From Mesorhizobium jarvisii (GTDB lineage: Bacteria > Pseudomonadota > Alphaproteobacteria > Rhizobiales > Rhizobiaceae): a DNA stretch of 64,000 bases. Below are positions 18,022-28,070 of the stretch, in pieces. The stretch is taken from the NCBI RefSeq assembly GCF_003601985.1, contig NZ_QZXA01000009.1, positions 1-64,000 on the forward strand, written 5' to 3'. The notes beneath the pieces are model-generated. The model was not told the DNA's origin, made no database searches, and worked only from the letters and a program-made list of their open reading frames with translations. Within the stretch, counting starts at the first letter, position 1; every line of letters begins with the position of its first letter. Both the position numbers and the translations under genes were made by a program.

Positions 18022-18170
18022 GGCCAATACTCCGGATCAGCGGGTTTTACCACGAGCCCTTGCCGCTGACCAATGCGACACGATTGTGCCAGGCCGAAGT
18101 CGCCAATCTCCGCCTTGTAGGCCGATGCTCGGCAAAGCAGAGATGGGCGCGTCCCGCCATATCTATCCGG

Positions 18171-18992
18171 TCAGGGCTGGCCATTACCCGAAAGAATCTG
18201 CGCAGCGCCTCCGATTGCCACGCGGAACGCCTCGTCGAAGCTGACGCCACGCACCTGCCAGCGATAGGTCTTGCCGTGATCGGCGAGGCGCCAATCGGCG
18301 ATCCAGCCGAGATCCTTGTCGCTCCAGACGATGCTGCCGGCGAGCGCTTGCGCGCCACCGGCCTGTTTGGCCAGCAGATCCAGCCTTGCCATGTCGTCGG
18401 TGCGCAGCCCTTTTTCGTCCAGCTCGGCCAGCTGTACCGCCTTCGGAAATACGACATGCATCAACAGCGGATCGGTGGCATTGACGAAAGACTCGCGCAT
18501 CGTCTTGCCACGCTCTTCCTCGGCGCTGAGCGCGAAATGCCTCGCGCCCTGTTCGACGGTGAGAAAGACGGCGAGCGTTGGCCGCTCGCCAAGCCAGGGC
18601 TTGCTGCCCAGCTGCGCGAGCAGCTTGTCGACCGTGGTGGGCTTGTAGAGACAGGTCAGATCATGCGGCCGGTCATGCGTGCCTTGCTCGTCATGGATCG
18701 GAATGCCCTCCAGCCGGTCGTGGTAGCGGAAGGCGTCGACAAAATCGCCGGCCTTGTCGCGCAGAGCCGCCATTTCGGGTTTCTCCAGCAGGCGTTGATC
18801 GCCTGAAACCCTGACCAGGACCCGGTCCAGGCAATCCTTGAAGCCTATCCGGCGGTTCACCTCGCCCTGGCCGGTGACGATGGTCCGAGACTGGTAGAGA
18901 TCGTCGGTCGTGATGGCGAATGCAGCACGCGGTGCAAAGCCGGTTGTCACAAATACGACCGTCAAAAGCACGGCACGAAGAAATCCGGGCAT
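18171..18992 (-). CDS. DUF2066 domain-containing exported protein
   Basis: 273 residues beginning with a signal peptide (MPGFLRAVLLTVVFVTTGFA, cleavage probably after AAFA). The mature part matches DUF2066: LYQSRTIVTGQGEVNRRIGFKDCLDRVLVRVSGD, then KAGDFVDAFRYHDRLEGIPIHDEQG in outline, and a Trp-rich C-terminal part. Periplasmic, function unknown. GGAGAAC upstream of ATG 18992 supports the start; the frame extends further but that part is not signal-like. Confidence 0.82.
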   Translation of the reverse strand: MPGFLRAVLLTVVFVTTGFAPRAAFAITTDDLYQSRTIVTGQGEVNRRIGFKDCLDRVLVRVSGDQRLLEKPEMAALRDKAGDFVDAFRYHDRLEGIPIHDEQGTHDRPHDLTCLYKPTTVDKLLAQLGSKPWLGERPTLAVFLTVEQGARHFALSAEEERGKTMRESFVNATDPLLMHVVFPKAVQLAELDEKGLRTDDMARLDLLAKQAGGAQALAGSIVWSDKDLGWIADWRLADHGKTYRWQVRGVSFDEAFRVAIGGAAQILSGNGQP

Positions 18993-19177
18993 GGCCAACT
19001 GTTCTCCGACGCCGTCTGCGCGCGATATCGGCGCGTCGCTTGCAACGGCGGCGATCTTCGTAGCATCGGCCGGCGCCGGTCGCCAAGACCACGGTGCACA
19101 GGCTGCTGCCATTGACGCACCCATGCGGCGCCTTTAGCACTTCAGTCCCGCAGGCGCGGGGGAGGGATTCTCTGGCG

Positions 19178-20221
19178 ATGGATTTTGATGGAGGCGACGA
19201 AATTCGCTTCGAGCGCTCGGGCAGGGCCGGTGTCGTCACGCTGACGCGGCCGCAGGCGCTCAATGCCGTCACCCATCGCATGGTCAGGGCGCTGGGCAAG
19301 GCCCTGCATGCCTGGGAGTGCGACGATGGCGTGGACGTCGTCCTGGTCAAGGCCGAGGGCAGGGCGTTTTCGGCCGGAGGCGACATCCTGCACATTTATG
19401 AAGCCGGCCGGGCTGGAAAGCCGCCGGTCGAGTTCTTCGCCGACGAGTATAGGCTCAACGCCCACATCAACAGCTTCAAGAAACCCTATGTGGCGCTCAT
19501 CGACGGCATCGTCATGGGCGGCGGCGTCGGCATTTCCTTTCACGGCTCGCACCGGGTGATGACCGAGAATGCCCAGTTCGCCATGCCGGAGGTCGGCATC
19601 GGCTTTTTCCCGGATGTCGGCGCCAGTCATTTGCTGCCCGACCTTGGTGGCTCCTTCGGCATATACCTGGCCCTGACCGGCAACCGCATCCGCTATGGCG
19701 ATGCGCTGTGGTCGGGGCTGGCCACCCACACCATCAAGGCCGAGGACCAGGCCAGCTTTCTTGATCGGCTGGTGCTGACCGGCGATCCGGAATCGGTGCT
19801 GCGCGGTTTCTTCGTCCCGGCAAAGCGGGAGACCGACAGGGCGGCGCTGGAAGCGATCTCTCGCCATTTCGCTCAGCCGTCGCTGCAGGATGTCATCGAC
19901 AGTCTTGACCGCGCGGCGGGCACCGACGAATTCGCGGCAAAGACGCTGGCGACGATGCGCACGCGCTCGCCCACCAGCCTTCGCGTCGCCTGGCGGCAGA
20001 TCAGCGCCGGGCAGACCTTGTCGATGGACGAGTGCATGAAGATGGAGTTCCGCATCCTCAACCGCATGGTTGCAGGCCACGATTTCTACGAAGGCATCCG
20101 CGCCGCCATTATCGACAAGGGGTCGAAGCCGCAATGGCGGCCGGCAACGCTCGACGCGGTCGGCGAGGCGGATGTCGAGGCCTATTTCGCCCCGCTCGGC
20201 GAACGGGAACTCCTGCTATGA
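19178..20221 (+). CDS. Enoyl-CoA hydratase/isomerase family, 3-hydroxyisobutyryl-CoA hydrolase type
   Basis: 347 residues, crotonase fold. The oxyanion-hole signatures are FSAGGDI and GIVMGGGVGISFHGSHRV; the catalytic region MPEVGIGFFPDVGASHLLPDL is typical of HIBYL-CoA hydrolase of valine degradation, and the extra C-terminal 80 residues with SMDECMKMEFRI match that subgroup. GGGGGAGGGA lies upstream of ATG 19178. Its stop overlaps the start of the next gene (ATGA), indicating translational coupling. Confidence 0.87.
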   Translation: MDFDGGDEIRFERSGRAGVVTLTRPQALNAVTHRMVRALGKALHAWECDDGVDVVLVKAEGRAFSAGGDILHIYEAGRAGKPPVEFFADEYRLNAHINSFKKPYVALIDGIVMGGGVGISFHGSHRVMTENAQFAMPEVGIGFFPDVGASHLLPDLGGSFGIYLALTGNRIRYGDALWSGLATHTIKAEDQASFLDRLVLTGDPESVLRGFFVPAKRETDRAALEAISRHFAQPSLQDVIDSLDRAAGTDEFAAKTLATMRTRSPTSLRVAWRQISAGQTLSMDECMKMEFRILNRMVAGHDFYEGIRAAIIDKGSKPQWRPATLDAVGEADVEAYFAPLGERELLL

Positions 20222-20640
20222 GCGAGGTGACGTCGAGACGCGTCGTGCTGCAGCCCTCGACGGTCGAGGTGATCTTCGCCTGGTTCCAGCGCGTCATCGC
20301 CGGCTACTGCCTGCTGTTCGGCATCCTATACTGGATCAAGCTGATCGGCTTCTATCCCGGACCGCTGTGGCGCTTCGACCTGATGCCGGTGCATTGGCAG
20401 GTGGCGGCGGTGATGCTCGCCGTTTTTTTCCCCTTTGCCGCGGCGGGGTTGTGGATGCTGGCCTCGTGGGGCCCGGTGATCTGGTTCATCTGCGCGGTCA
20501 CCGAGACCGTCATGTATGCCGGTTTTCCCGAGCTTTTTGGCCATCGGCCGCTGATCGTCGTCTCGCATGCGGCGGTGGCGCTGCTCTACATCGTCTTTCG
20601 CGTCGTCATCTGGCTGCAGAAACGCCCCGTCCGGCACTAA
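20218..20640 (+). CDS. Four-helix membrane protein of rhizobial type (DUF6163-like)
   Basis: 140 residues with four hydrophobic segments: VIAGYCLLFGILYWIKLIG, WQVAAVMLAVFFPFAAAGLWML, VIWFICAVTETVMYAGF and LIVVSHAAVALLYIVFRVVIWL. Short basic tail. The start overlaps the preceding stop by four bases. Resembles small membrane proteins conserved next to crotonase genes in Rhizobiales; the DUF number is from memory and uncertain. No function assigned. Confidence 0.72.
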   Translation: MSEVTSRRVVLQPSTVEVIFAWFQRVIAGYCLLFGILYWIKLIGFYPGPLWRFDLMPVHWQVAAVMLAVFFPFAAAGLWMLASWGPVIWFICAVTETVMYAGFPELFGHRPLIVVSHAAVALLYIVFRVVIWLQKRPVRH

Positions 20641-20759
20641 GCCATTGAGGCCGTTGACGACTTGGCAAACGACCGGATTGAGCCCTGCGATAAGTGCCTA
20701 AGCCTTTAGGTTAATTATCCTTACTCGGGTGACCGTTCGTTAAGCCTCTTCCGAAACCT

Positions 20760-20771
20760 CTTACCGGTAAG
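20760..20771. promoter_or_regulatory. Palindrome upstream of ldtR
   Basis: CTTACCGGTAAG, a perfect 12-bp palindrome in an unusually AT-rich 240-base leader (20641-20878). A candidate regulator site; a GGTGA/TCACC hairpin also lies near 20831-20851. Not matched to a known motif. Confidence 0.4.
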
Positions 20772-20878
20772 CTCTTGTTAGCCCTAGCGTTTAAGTCGAA
20801 TTTTATGAGTATTCGATAGTGTCGCGATCAAGGTGAAAAACAAAAAATCACCAGGGCGACAAACGAGAGGCAAAGACA

Positions 20879-21394
20879 ATGATCAATTCGCGTCCGGCGG
20901 CGAAGACCGCCAACGTTTCCGACGATCGCCGCGAGGCTATCCGTTCGCTGTACATGGAATCGCTGCAGCTGGTCGAGCGGCTGCACCGCCGTCTGCTTGA
21001 TGTCATCAAGGACGAATTCGACCGCAACGGCCGTTCCGACATCAATGCCATCCAGGCGCTGCTGCTCTTCAACATCGGCAATTCCGAGCTGACCGCCGGC
21101 GAGTTGCGCTCGCGCGGCTACTATCTCGGCTCGAACGTCTCCTACAATCTGAAGAAGCTGGTCGATCTCGGCTTCATCAACCACCAGCGCTCGCGCATCG
21201 ACCGTCGTTCGGTCCGCGTTTCGCTGACCCCGAAGGGCAATGAGGTGGCCGACGTCGTCGCCGGTCTCTACGAGCGCCATGTCGGCTCGATCGAGCAGGT
21301 CGGCGGCATCAACACGGACGAGTTCAAGCAGATGAACCGCGCCTTGCAGCGGCTCGACCGCTTCTGGAACGATACCATCGCCTACCGGATGTAA
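20879..21394 (+). CDS. ldtR: MarR family regulator LdtR
   Basis: 171 residues, winged-helix MarR fold with NSELTAGELRSRGYYLGSNVSYNLKKLVDLGFI as the recognition region and RSRIDRRSVRVSLTPKG as the wing. LdtR is highly conserved in Rhizobiales; in Liberibacter and Sinorhizobium it activates an L,D-transpeptidase gene and affects osmotic stress tolerance. Here an L,D-transpeptidase gene lies 930 bases downstream, as in those genomes. GAGAGG precedes the ATG. A strong terminator follows. Confidence 0.92.
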   Translation: MINSRPAAKTANVSDDRREAIRSLYMESLQLVERLHRRLLDVIKDEFDRNGRSDINAIQALLLFNIGNSELTAGELRSRGYYLGSNVSYNLKKLVDLGFINHQRSRIDRRSVRVSLTPKGNEVADVVAGLYERHVGSIEQVGGINTDEFKQMNRALQRLDRFWNDTIAYRM

Positions 21395-21454
21395 GCCATC
21401 CACGAACGGCAGCCGTGCCGCAGAAGCACGGCCCGAACAGCGACCTTCAGTCAG

Positions 21455-21484
21455 GGGCCGGTGCCGAAAGCACCGGCCCTTTTT
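21455..21484 (+). terminator. Terminator after ldtR
   Basis: GGGCCGGTG (21455-21463), loop CCGAAAG, CACCGGCCC (21471-21479), then five T. A clear intrinsic terminator. Confidence 0.88.
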
Positions 21485-21618
21485 CTGATCATGGACAGCC
21501 GGCCAGCAGTTGGCGTGGCCGTCGCTTGACCGATGCAGCACTTGGAGCCGTGAGCGGCGAGTTCCGCCGCGCACTTTGCTTTCGCCTCCACAATGCTAGT
21601 GTCGCCGTACAAGGGGGC

Positions 21619-22004
21619 ATGATGGGTCGGAGCAGCTGTTGCAAAATCTGTTCGGTTGCCGCGGTGCTCTTGGCGGCACCGGCGATGGCTTTCGCGCAGG
21701 AATGGTGGAAAGATTCCTTCGCCATCGAAGGCAGCAGCCCCTGCGAGAACAATGATTCCAGGGTAACCTTCACCGACAAATCGGTGGACATGTGGGAAGT
21801 TGGGTGCACCCTCGACAGGTCCAGAAGCTCAGGGGCCTGGACGCCGTCATCCTGGACATGACCTGCTCGGATGATGAGCAGAGTGTCGAGAAGCGACGCG
21901 CGCTGTTGCTCAAGCTCGATGACAACAAGATATTGCGGTATCCCGAGTACCAGGTGCTGCAACGGTGTTCGGAACTGGAAGCCAAGACCAACCCAGGGCC
22001 CTAG
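21619..22004 (+). pseudogene. Small secreted Cys-containing protein, frameshifted
   Basis: The first frame gives a signal peptide (MMGRSSCCKICSVAAVLLAA..AMAFA) and then EWWKDSFAIEGSSPCENNDSRV, up to MWEVGCTL near 21813. It then runs into nonsense and stops at 21861. The frame one base earlier carries a plausible continuation, VQKLRGLDAVILDMTCSDD through LRYPEYQVLQRC, to the stop at 22004. This fits a one-base deletion around 21814-21826 in a gene of about 128 codons with four conserved-looking cysteines. It could also be a sequencing error. Function unknown; the position between ldtR and the L,D-transpeptidase gene is suggestive only. Confidence 0.7.
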
Positions 22005-22326
22005 CCGTCTGCGCGGATGAAACGCCTCGGTTCCTGCGCTTCCCGGCCCTGACGATGCGCGACAGGGCGGCTTCGATACCGAAAAACCACGCCCCTTTCA
22101 TTTCGCCATGCCGGGCGGCGCAAATTGCGGGCCAAGGCCACGTTGCCGCCATATTCCAATGGGACCGAGGATCCCGGTGAAGCTGCGGTCAAGGCCATGT
22201 GTTCACCTGGAACCGGACGGTGCGTCACGCGTTTGTGGCCGAACCGATGCGGACATGGTTGGCTAATTGTTAAGATTGCCAACTTTAGAGTGCGGGCAAA
22301 ATCGCCCCTGATCGAATGCTACAAGA
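22005..22326. other. Intergenic leader of the L,D-transpeptidase gene
   Basis: 322 bases with no convincing gene. It should hold the promoter and, by analogy with relatives, an LdtR site; AT-rich GGCTAATTGTTAAGATTGCC at about 22260-22279 is the most promoter-like part. No clear inverted repeat was identified. Confidence 0.4.
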
Positions 22327-23595
22327 ATGTCTGGAACGTCCATGAGAACCAGCCGCCGCTTTTTCCTTTCCGGAGCCTCGTTGCTCGCCGCCACCATGGT
22401 GGCCGGCCGCGCGAGCGCGCAGGACGTGATCGGGGATATCCTGAAATCCTCGGCCCGCGGCAATTGGGACGACCAGTTCGATGCCCGCGCCAGCGAAGGC
22501 GGCAAGGTGGCCTCGACACTGCCGATCTTCAGCACGCAGACCGTTGCGTTTACCGAGCAGGCGGTCGCGCAGTATCAGAACATTGTCGGGCAGGGCGGCT
22601 GGGTAGAGGTTCCCGCGACCAAGAAACTGGAACTCGGCGTCGATGACCCGGATGTCGTCCCGCTGCGCAAGCGGCTCATCGTCTCTGGCGACCTGTCGCA
22701 GAGCGCCGGCATTTCGACGGCCTTCGATTCCTATGTCGACTCGGCCGTCAAGCGCTTCCAACTGCGCCATGGCTTGCCGGCTGACGGTTCCATGGGCAAA
22801 TACACCTATGCGGCGATGAATGTTTCGGCGCAGGTCCGGCTTGGCCAGCTGCAGACCAATTTGCAGCGGCTGAAGGAGAAGGCCGGCACGCTCGGCAGCC
22901 GCTATGTGCTGGTCGACATTCCGGCCGCACAGATCGAAGCCGTCGAGAATGACCGTGTCGTGCTCCGCCACACCGCTATCGTCGGCAAGATCGATCGCCA
23001 GACGCCGATCGTCAATTCCAAGATCAACGAGATCATCGTCAACCCATACTGGAACGCGCCGGTCTCGATCGTGCGCAAGGACATCATTCCGCTGATGCGG
23101 AAGGATCCCAACTATCTGAAGAACAGCCATATCCGCCTGTTCGCGCCGGATGGCAGCGAAGTCGATCCGATGAATGTCGACTGGTCGACGGATGATGCGG
23201 CCAAGTACCGGTTCCGCCAGGATCCCGGTTCGGAAAACGCCATGGCGTCGGTCAAGATCAACTTCCCGAGCCCGGACGGCGTCTACATGCACGACACGCC
23301 GCAGCAGAGCCTGTTCGGCAAGATGATGCGCTTCGATTCCTCGGGCTGCGTGCGCGTCCAGAACGTGCGCGATCTCGTCACCTGGATCCTGCGCGACACG
23401 CCCGGCTGGGACCGTCAGCATTTCGAGGCGGCGATCAAGACCGGCCAGAACACGCCGATCCAGGTCACCAACCCGGTGCCGGTGCACTTCCTCTATCTCT
23501 CGGCCTGGTCGACCGGACCCGGCGTCGTCCAGTTCCGCGACGACGTCTACGCTTTGGACGGCGCCAGCGAACTGCAGATTACCTCTTCGCTCTAA
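22327..23595 (+). CDS. ldtP: L,D-transpeptidase (YkuD) with peptidoglycan-binding domain
   Basis: 422 residues. A twin-arginine-type signal (SRRFFLSGASLL) precedes a peptidoglycan-binding domain (about 105-160, with DSYVDSAVKRFQLRHGLPADGSMG) and a YkuD domain with catalytic His322 in MHDTP and Cys341 in SSGCVRV. Forms 3-3 cross-links or attaches proteins to peptidoglycan in the periplasm. Homologues are LdtR targets. ATG 22342 after GGAACGTCC is an alternative start that keeps the signal. Confidence 0.9.
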   Translation: MSGTSMRTSRRFFLSGASLLAATMVAGRASAQDVIGDILKSSARGNWDDQFDARASEGGKVASTLPIFSTQTVAFTEQAVAQYQNIVGQGGWVEVPATKKLELGVDDPDVVPLRKRLIVSGDLSQSAGISTAFDSYVDSAVKRFQLRHGLPADGSMGKYTYAAMNVSAQVRLGQLQTNLQRLKEKAGTLGSRYVLVDIPAAQIEAVENDRVVLRHTAIVGKIDRQTPIVNSKINEIIVNPYWNAPVSIVRKDIIPLMRKDPNYLKNSHIRLFAPDGSEVDPMNVDWSTDDAAKYRFRQDPGSENAMASVKINFPSPDGVYMHDTPQQSLFGKMMRFDSSGCVRVQNVRDLVTWILRDTPGWDRQHFEAAIKTGQNTPIQVTNPVPVHFLYLSAWSTGPGVVQFRDDVYALDGASELQITSSL

Positions 23596-23614
23596 AAGAC
23601 TGATAATTCTGACG

Positions 23615-23645
23615 AAAGGCCGCCCGAATGGGCGGCCTTTTGTTT
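23615..23645 (+). terminator. Terminator after the L,D-transpeptidase gene
   Basis: AAAGGCCGCCC (23615-23625), loop GAAT, GGGCGGCCTTT (23630-23640), then TGTTT. Perfect 11-bp stem. Confidence 0.88.
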
Positions 23646-23802
23646 GCGGGATCGTTAGATCAGTTGCTGGTTGACCAGCCGCGCCACCGCCTTTTGATTC
23701 CGGCCATACGGTCTGCTGCCCCATCGGTCACTGCCGTCCCGGCGCTGTCTGGACGCGAGACCGGCGATTGCGCATGGTTCGTTAAACAGCCGGAATCGCG
23801 CC

Positions 23803-25437
23803 ATGCAAGCCGCCATCTTCGTCCTCGTCGTGTTGGTCTTCGTCGCCGTTTCAGGCGCGCTGGTGCGGGTGCCGCTGCCGGTCCTGCAGATCGCCATAGG
23901 TGCTGCCCTTGCCTGGCCGGTGCGCGGCATCCATGTCGAGATCGATCCGGAACTGTTCCTACTGGTGTTCATTCCGCCGCTGCTCTTCAGCGATGCTTTC
24001 GGCGCGCCCAAGCGCGAGCTGATGGCACTGCGCGGGCCGATACTCGACCTTGCCATCGGCCTCGTCTTCTTCACCATTGTCGGTTTCGGCTATGCCTTGC
24101 ACTGGCTCGTGCCGAGCATTCCGCTGGTCGTTGCCTTCGCGCTCGCGGCCGTGCTGTCGCCGACCGATGCGGTGGCCGTCTCCTCGATCGTCGACAGGAA
24201 CGTCGTCCCGGCGCGGCTGATGCACATTCTGGAAGGCGAGTCCCTGCTCAACGATGCGTCGGGCCTGGTCATGTTCCGCTTTGCCGTCGCGGCGGCATTG
24301 ACCGGCAGTTTTTCCTTTGCCGCCGCTTCGCTGAGTTTTGTTTACGCTGTGGCGGTCGGTATCCTCGCCGGCGTGGCGGCCTTGTTCGTCGCCGCCAAGG
24401 CGCTGCAACTGTTGAACCGCATAGGCGGCGTGCCGGCCGAGGCGCAGGTGCTGATCACCATTCTGCTGCCCTTCGTCGCCTATCTCGGCGCCGAGCATTT
24501 CGGGGCCTCGGGCATCCTGGCCGCGGTGACCGCCGGTCTCTTGACCGGGAGCACCGGGATATTCCGCTTTCTCGGCGTCTCGGCGCGCATGCAGACGATC
24601 TCGCTCTGGACAACGTTTTCCTTCGTCTTCAACGGCGCGCTGTTCATCGTGCTTGGCCTGCAGCTTCCCGAAATCATTCGCAAGGTGCCGCCCGAACTGT
24701 CCAGCCGCCATTGGCTTCTGGAGCCGGTCCTGACGGTTCTGCTGCTGACCCTTTGCCTGATCGCGCTCCGCTTCGTCTGGATCTGGATTGGCGACATCAC
24801 AGCGGGTTTTGCGGCGCGGCTCGGCAAGCGGCAGGCCGAACCGTTCGGCCTGCGGGTGCGGCTCGCCGGATCGGTTGCGGGCGTGCGCGGCGCCATCACG
24901 CTGGCCGGCATATTGTCGCTGCCGCTGGCCCTCCGGGACGGTTCGCCATTCCCCGCGCGCGACCTGGTCATCTTCCTCGCCGCCGGCGTCATCATCTGTT
25001 CCTTGGTCATCGCCAGCCTGGCGTTGCCGGTGATCGCGCGCGGCCTGGTCGAGCCCGGCGAAGACGCCGGCGCCGCGGAGGAACGCATGGCGCGTGTCGG
25101 CGCGGCGAAGGCGGCGATCGCCCACCTCGAAAGCATCGCGCAGACCGATGAAGAGGAGGGCGATGTGCCAGGCCTCAAGCTCGCTGCCGCCAACGGCATT
25201 GTCGCTGCCTACCGGCGCCGCATCGCGGCGTCCGACGAGGCCGATGAGGCGCGCGCCGAGGTGCGCGAGGCGGGAAGGCTGGAGATCGATCTGAGGCTCG
25301 CCGGCATCTCCGCCGAGCGTGACGCCTTGCGCGCCATGCTTCGCCGCGGCGAGATCAACGACCACACAGCGCGGGCGCTGTTCACCGAGATCACCCTGAC
25401 AGAAGCCCTTTTGAACGGCAGGCAGACACGGAAATAG
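23803..25437 (+). CDS. Sodium/proton antiporter (CPA1, NhaP-like)
   Basis: 544 residues: about 12 membrane helices, then a cytosolic C-terminal tail of about 110 residues. CPA1 hallmarks: FIPPLLFSDAF in helix 3, the ion-binding region ALAAVLSPTDAVAVSSIV, and EGESLLNDASGLVMFRFA. The charged, Ala/Glu/Arg-rich tail is typical of YjcE/NhaP-type antiporters and likely regulatory. Exports sodium (or potassium) for protons. Alone between a terminator and glyA. Confidence 0.9.
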   Translation: MQAAIFVLVVLVFVAVSGALVRVPLPVLQIAIGAALAWPVRGIHVEIDPELFLLVFIPPLLFSDAFGAPKRELMALRGPILDLAIGLVFFTIVGFGYALHWLVPSIPLVVAFALAAVLSPTDAVAVSSIVDRNVVPARLMHILEGESLLNDASGLVMFRFAVAAALTGSFSFAAASLSFVYAVAVGILAGVAALFVAAKALQLLNRIGGVPAEAQVLITILLPFVAYLGAEHFGASGILAAVTAGLLTGSTGIFRFLGVSARMQTISLWTTFSFVFNGALFIVLGLQLPEIIRKVPPELSSRHWLLEPVLTVLLLTLCLIALRFVWIWIGDITAGFAARLGKRQAEPFGLRVRLAGSVAGVRGAITLAGILSLPLALRDGSPFPARDLVIFLAAGVIICSLVIASLALPVIARGLVEPGEDAGAAEERMARVGAAKAAIAHLESIAQTDEEEGDVPGLKLAAANGIVAAYRRRIAASDEADEARAEVREAGRLEIDLRLAGISAERDALRAMLRRGEINDHTARALFTEITLTEALLNGRQTRK

Positions 25438-25579
25438 CACCGGCGGTGCTCAGCGGCCGCGGATTTGCAGTCTCTGCCGCAAACCGGCCAGCAAATTTCG
25501 CGCCGCAAACGTGGCGGGTCGAAAACAACTGTGTTAATGGCGCGGCAATGCGTGTCGCCCAAAAGTGTGCAGCGGTTTT

Positions 25580-25620
25580 GGGGCAACGATAAGCATAAGC
25601 AAATTGCCCCGAACCGGAGG
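25580..25620 (+). promoter_or_regulatory. Hairpin and Shine-Dalgarno in the glyA leader
   Basis: GGGGCAA (25580-25586) pairs with TTGCCCC (25604-25610) around a 17-base AT-rich loop containing two AAGCA units. GGAGG (25616-25620) follows directly, 10 bases before the start. A short regulatory stem-loop is possible; no known riboswitch was recognised. Confidence 0.35.
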
Positions 25621-25630
25621 ATTTCAGGCC

Positions 25631-26944
<1,314 letters not shown>

Positions 26945-26995
26945 CATCCTTATCGATTGACCAGGCGCGAAGCGTCATCTTTTATCCGCCGGCGG

Positions 26996-27021
26996 TGCGC
27001 CACCCCTGATCGGGTGGCGCA
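26996..27021 (+). repeat. 10-bp hairpin after glyA, in the leader of the next gene
   Basis: TGCGCCACCC (26996-27005), loop CTGATC, GGGTGGCGCA (27012-27021), perfect stem. No T-run follows; it ends 7 bases before the next gene's GGAG. It may attenuate or protect glyA mRNA, or influence translation downstream. Confidence 0.7.
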
Positions 27022-27037
27022 TGGAACTGGAGAAACG

Positions 27038-27619
27038 ATGATGCGCAATTTTCGTATCGCCTTGCTCGGCGCTGTGGGATGGCTGGCCGTCTATGGACCT
27101 GCTTCGGCGCAGACACAGCCCGCTCCGGACATGCCTGTCACAAGCACCTTCGGCCGATGGACAACCATGGTCGATACACTCGATACCGGCCAGGATGCGC
27201 ACAAGACCTGCGCGGCTTCGACGGCGTTCTACGATGCGAGCGGCAATTCGGGTACGCTGACCTTGTCGATCTCGACCGGCGATGCGCTGCCGCCTAATGC
27301 CTATCCGGCCATCATGCTCACCGTCGACAACAAGCAACTGCCGACCGGCAAGAAGATCGCGGCGACGTTCGGCGATCCCGGGGTCAAGGTTTCGGCAACG
27401 GTCTATTCCAACGATGCCGGCATCGGCCGTCCTAGCTGGACGGTCGACAATCAGGCCAAGACCAGTCTCGCGCTACTGCGAGCCATGCGTCAGGTCGTCT
27501 CGCTCGACGTGACTTTCGGCAAGCAGGCCTTCGCCAGCATCCCTATGGACGGCTTCACCAAGGCCTACCGCAACCTCGGGACGTCTTGCGGCTTCCCGAC
27601 CAAGGACGTCGCGCCGTGA
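27038..27619 (+). CDS. Periplasmic protein of unknown function
   Basis: 193 residues with a signal peptide (MMRNFRIALLGAVGWLAV, cleavage probably after ASAQ). The mature protein has a beta-rich look: FGRWTTMVDTLDTG, CAASTAFYDASGNSGTLTLSIS, and a C-terminal region MRQVVSLDVTFGKQAFASIPMDGF. Two cysteines (CAAS and SCGF) could form a disulphide. It recalls invasion-associated-locus-B-type proteins in layout, but the match is not secure. GGAG lies just upstream of the paired ATGs at 27038 and 27041. Confidence 0.75.
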   Translation: MMRNFRIALLGAVGWLAVYGPASAQTQPAPDMPVTSTFGRWTTMVDTLDTGQDAHKTCAASTAFYDASGNSGTLTLSISTGDALPPNAYPAIMLTVDNKQLPTGKKIAATFGDPGVKVSATVYSNDAGIGRPSWTVDNQAKTSLALLRAMRQVVSLDVTFGKQAFASIPMDGFTKAYRNLGTSCGFPTKDVAP

Positions 27620-27645
27620 CGGCCTGGTCGCGGTAGGGACCGCGG

Positions 27646-27975
27646 ATGGACATCGTCTGGAAGGGTGTGGTCGGCGGGCTGGTGACGGCGCTGATCGTCT
27701 GGGCGTCCAAACGGGGCAATGTCCTGCCAGGTATCCTGCCGCTGGCGCCGACCTTTGCCGTCATTGCCTTGCTCGCCGTCGGCGCCAAAGGCGATCCGGG
27801 CGGTTTTCGCGATGCCTGCCTTGCCGGAATGAAGACAATTCCCGCCTATCTTGCCTTCCTCGGCGCCTGCTGGTTGTTCATAGACAAGGTCGACTATCGC
27901 CTGGCTGTTGCCGGCGGCATCGCCGTCTGGCTGGTTGCCGCGCTGGCAATCTTCCTCGCGCCTCGCTATCTCTGA
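27646..27975 (+). CDS. GlpM-like small membrane protein
   Basis: 109 residues, four hydrophobic segments: WKGVVGGLVTALIVWAS, ILPLAPTFAVIALLAVGAK, TIPAYLAFLGACWLFI and AVAGGIAVWLVAALAIFL. The GNVLPGILPLAPTFAVIAL loop matches the GlpM family, a DUF-like group named from a Pseudomonas gene near the alginate/glycerol loci, with no proven activity. AGGGA lies 7 bases before the ATG. Confidence 0.75.
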   Translation: MDIVWKGVVGGLVTALIVWASKRGNVLPGILPLAPTFAVIALLAVGAKGDPGGFRDACLAGMKTIPAYLAFLGACWLFIDKVDYRLAVAGGIAVWLVAALAIFLAPRYL

Positions 27976-28070
27976 TGCTGCAGTCCGTTGAAGAGACGCA
28001 ACGGCTTCAATCCCGGTCGGAAAAGCTCTAAGCCTTTCGCCTCACCAGATTCGCGAACCCAAGGCTCTCC

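Noticed and set aside
21800..21840. Programmed frameshift in the small secreted gene
   Set aside because: No slippery heptamer, no downstream pseudoknot evident; a one-base deletion or read error is simpler.
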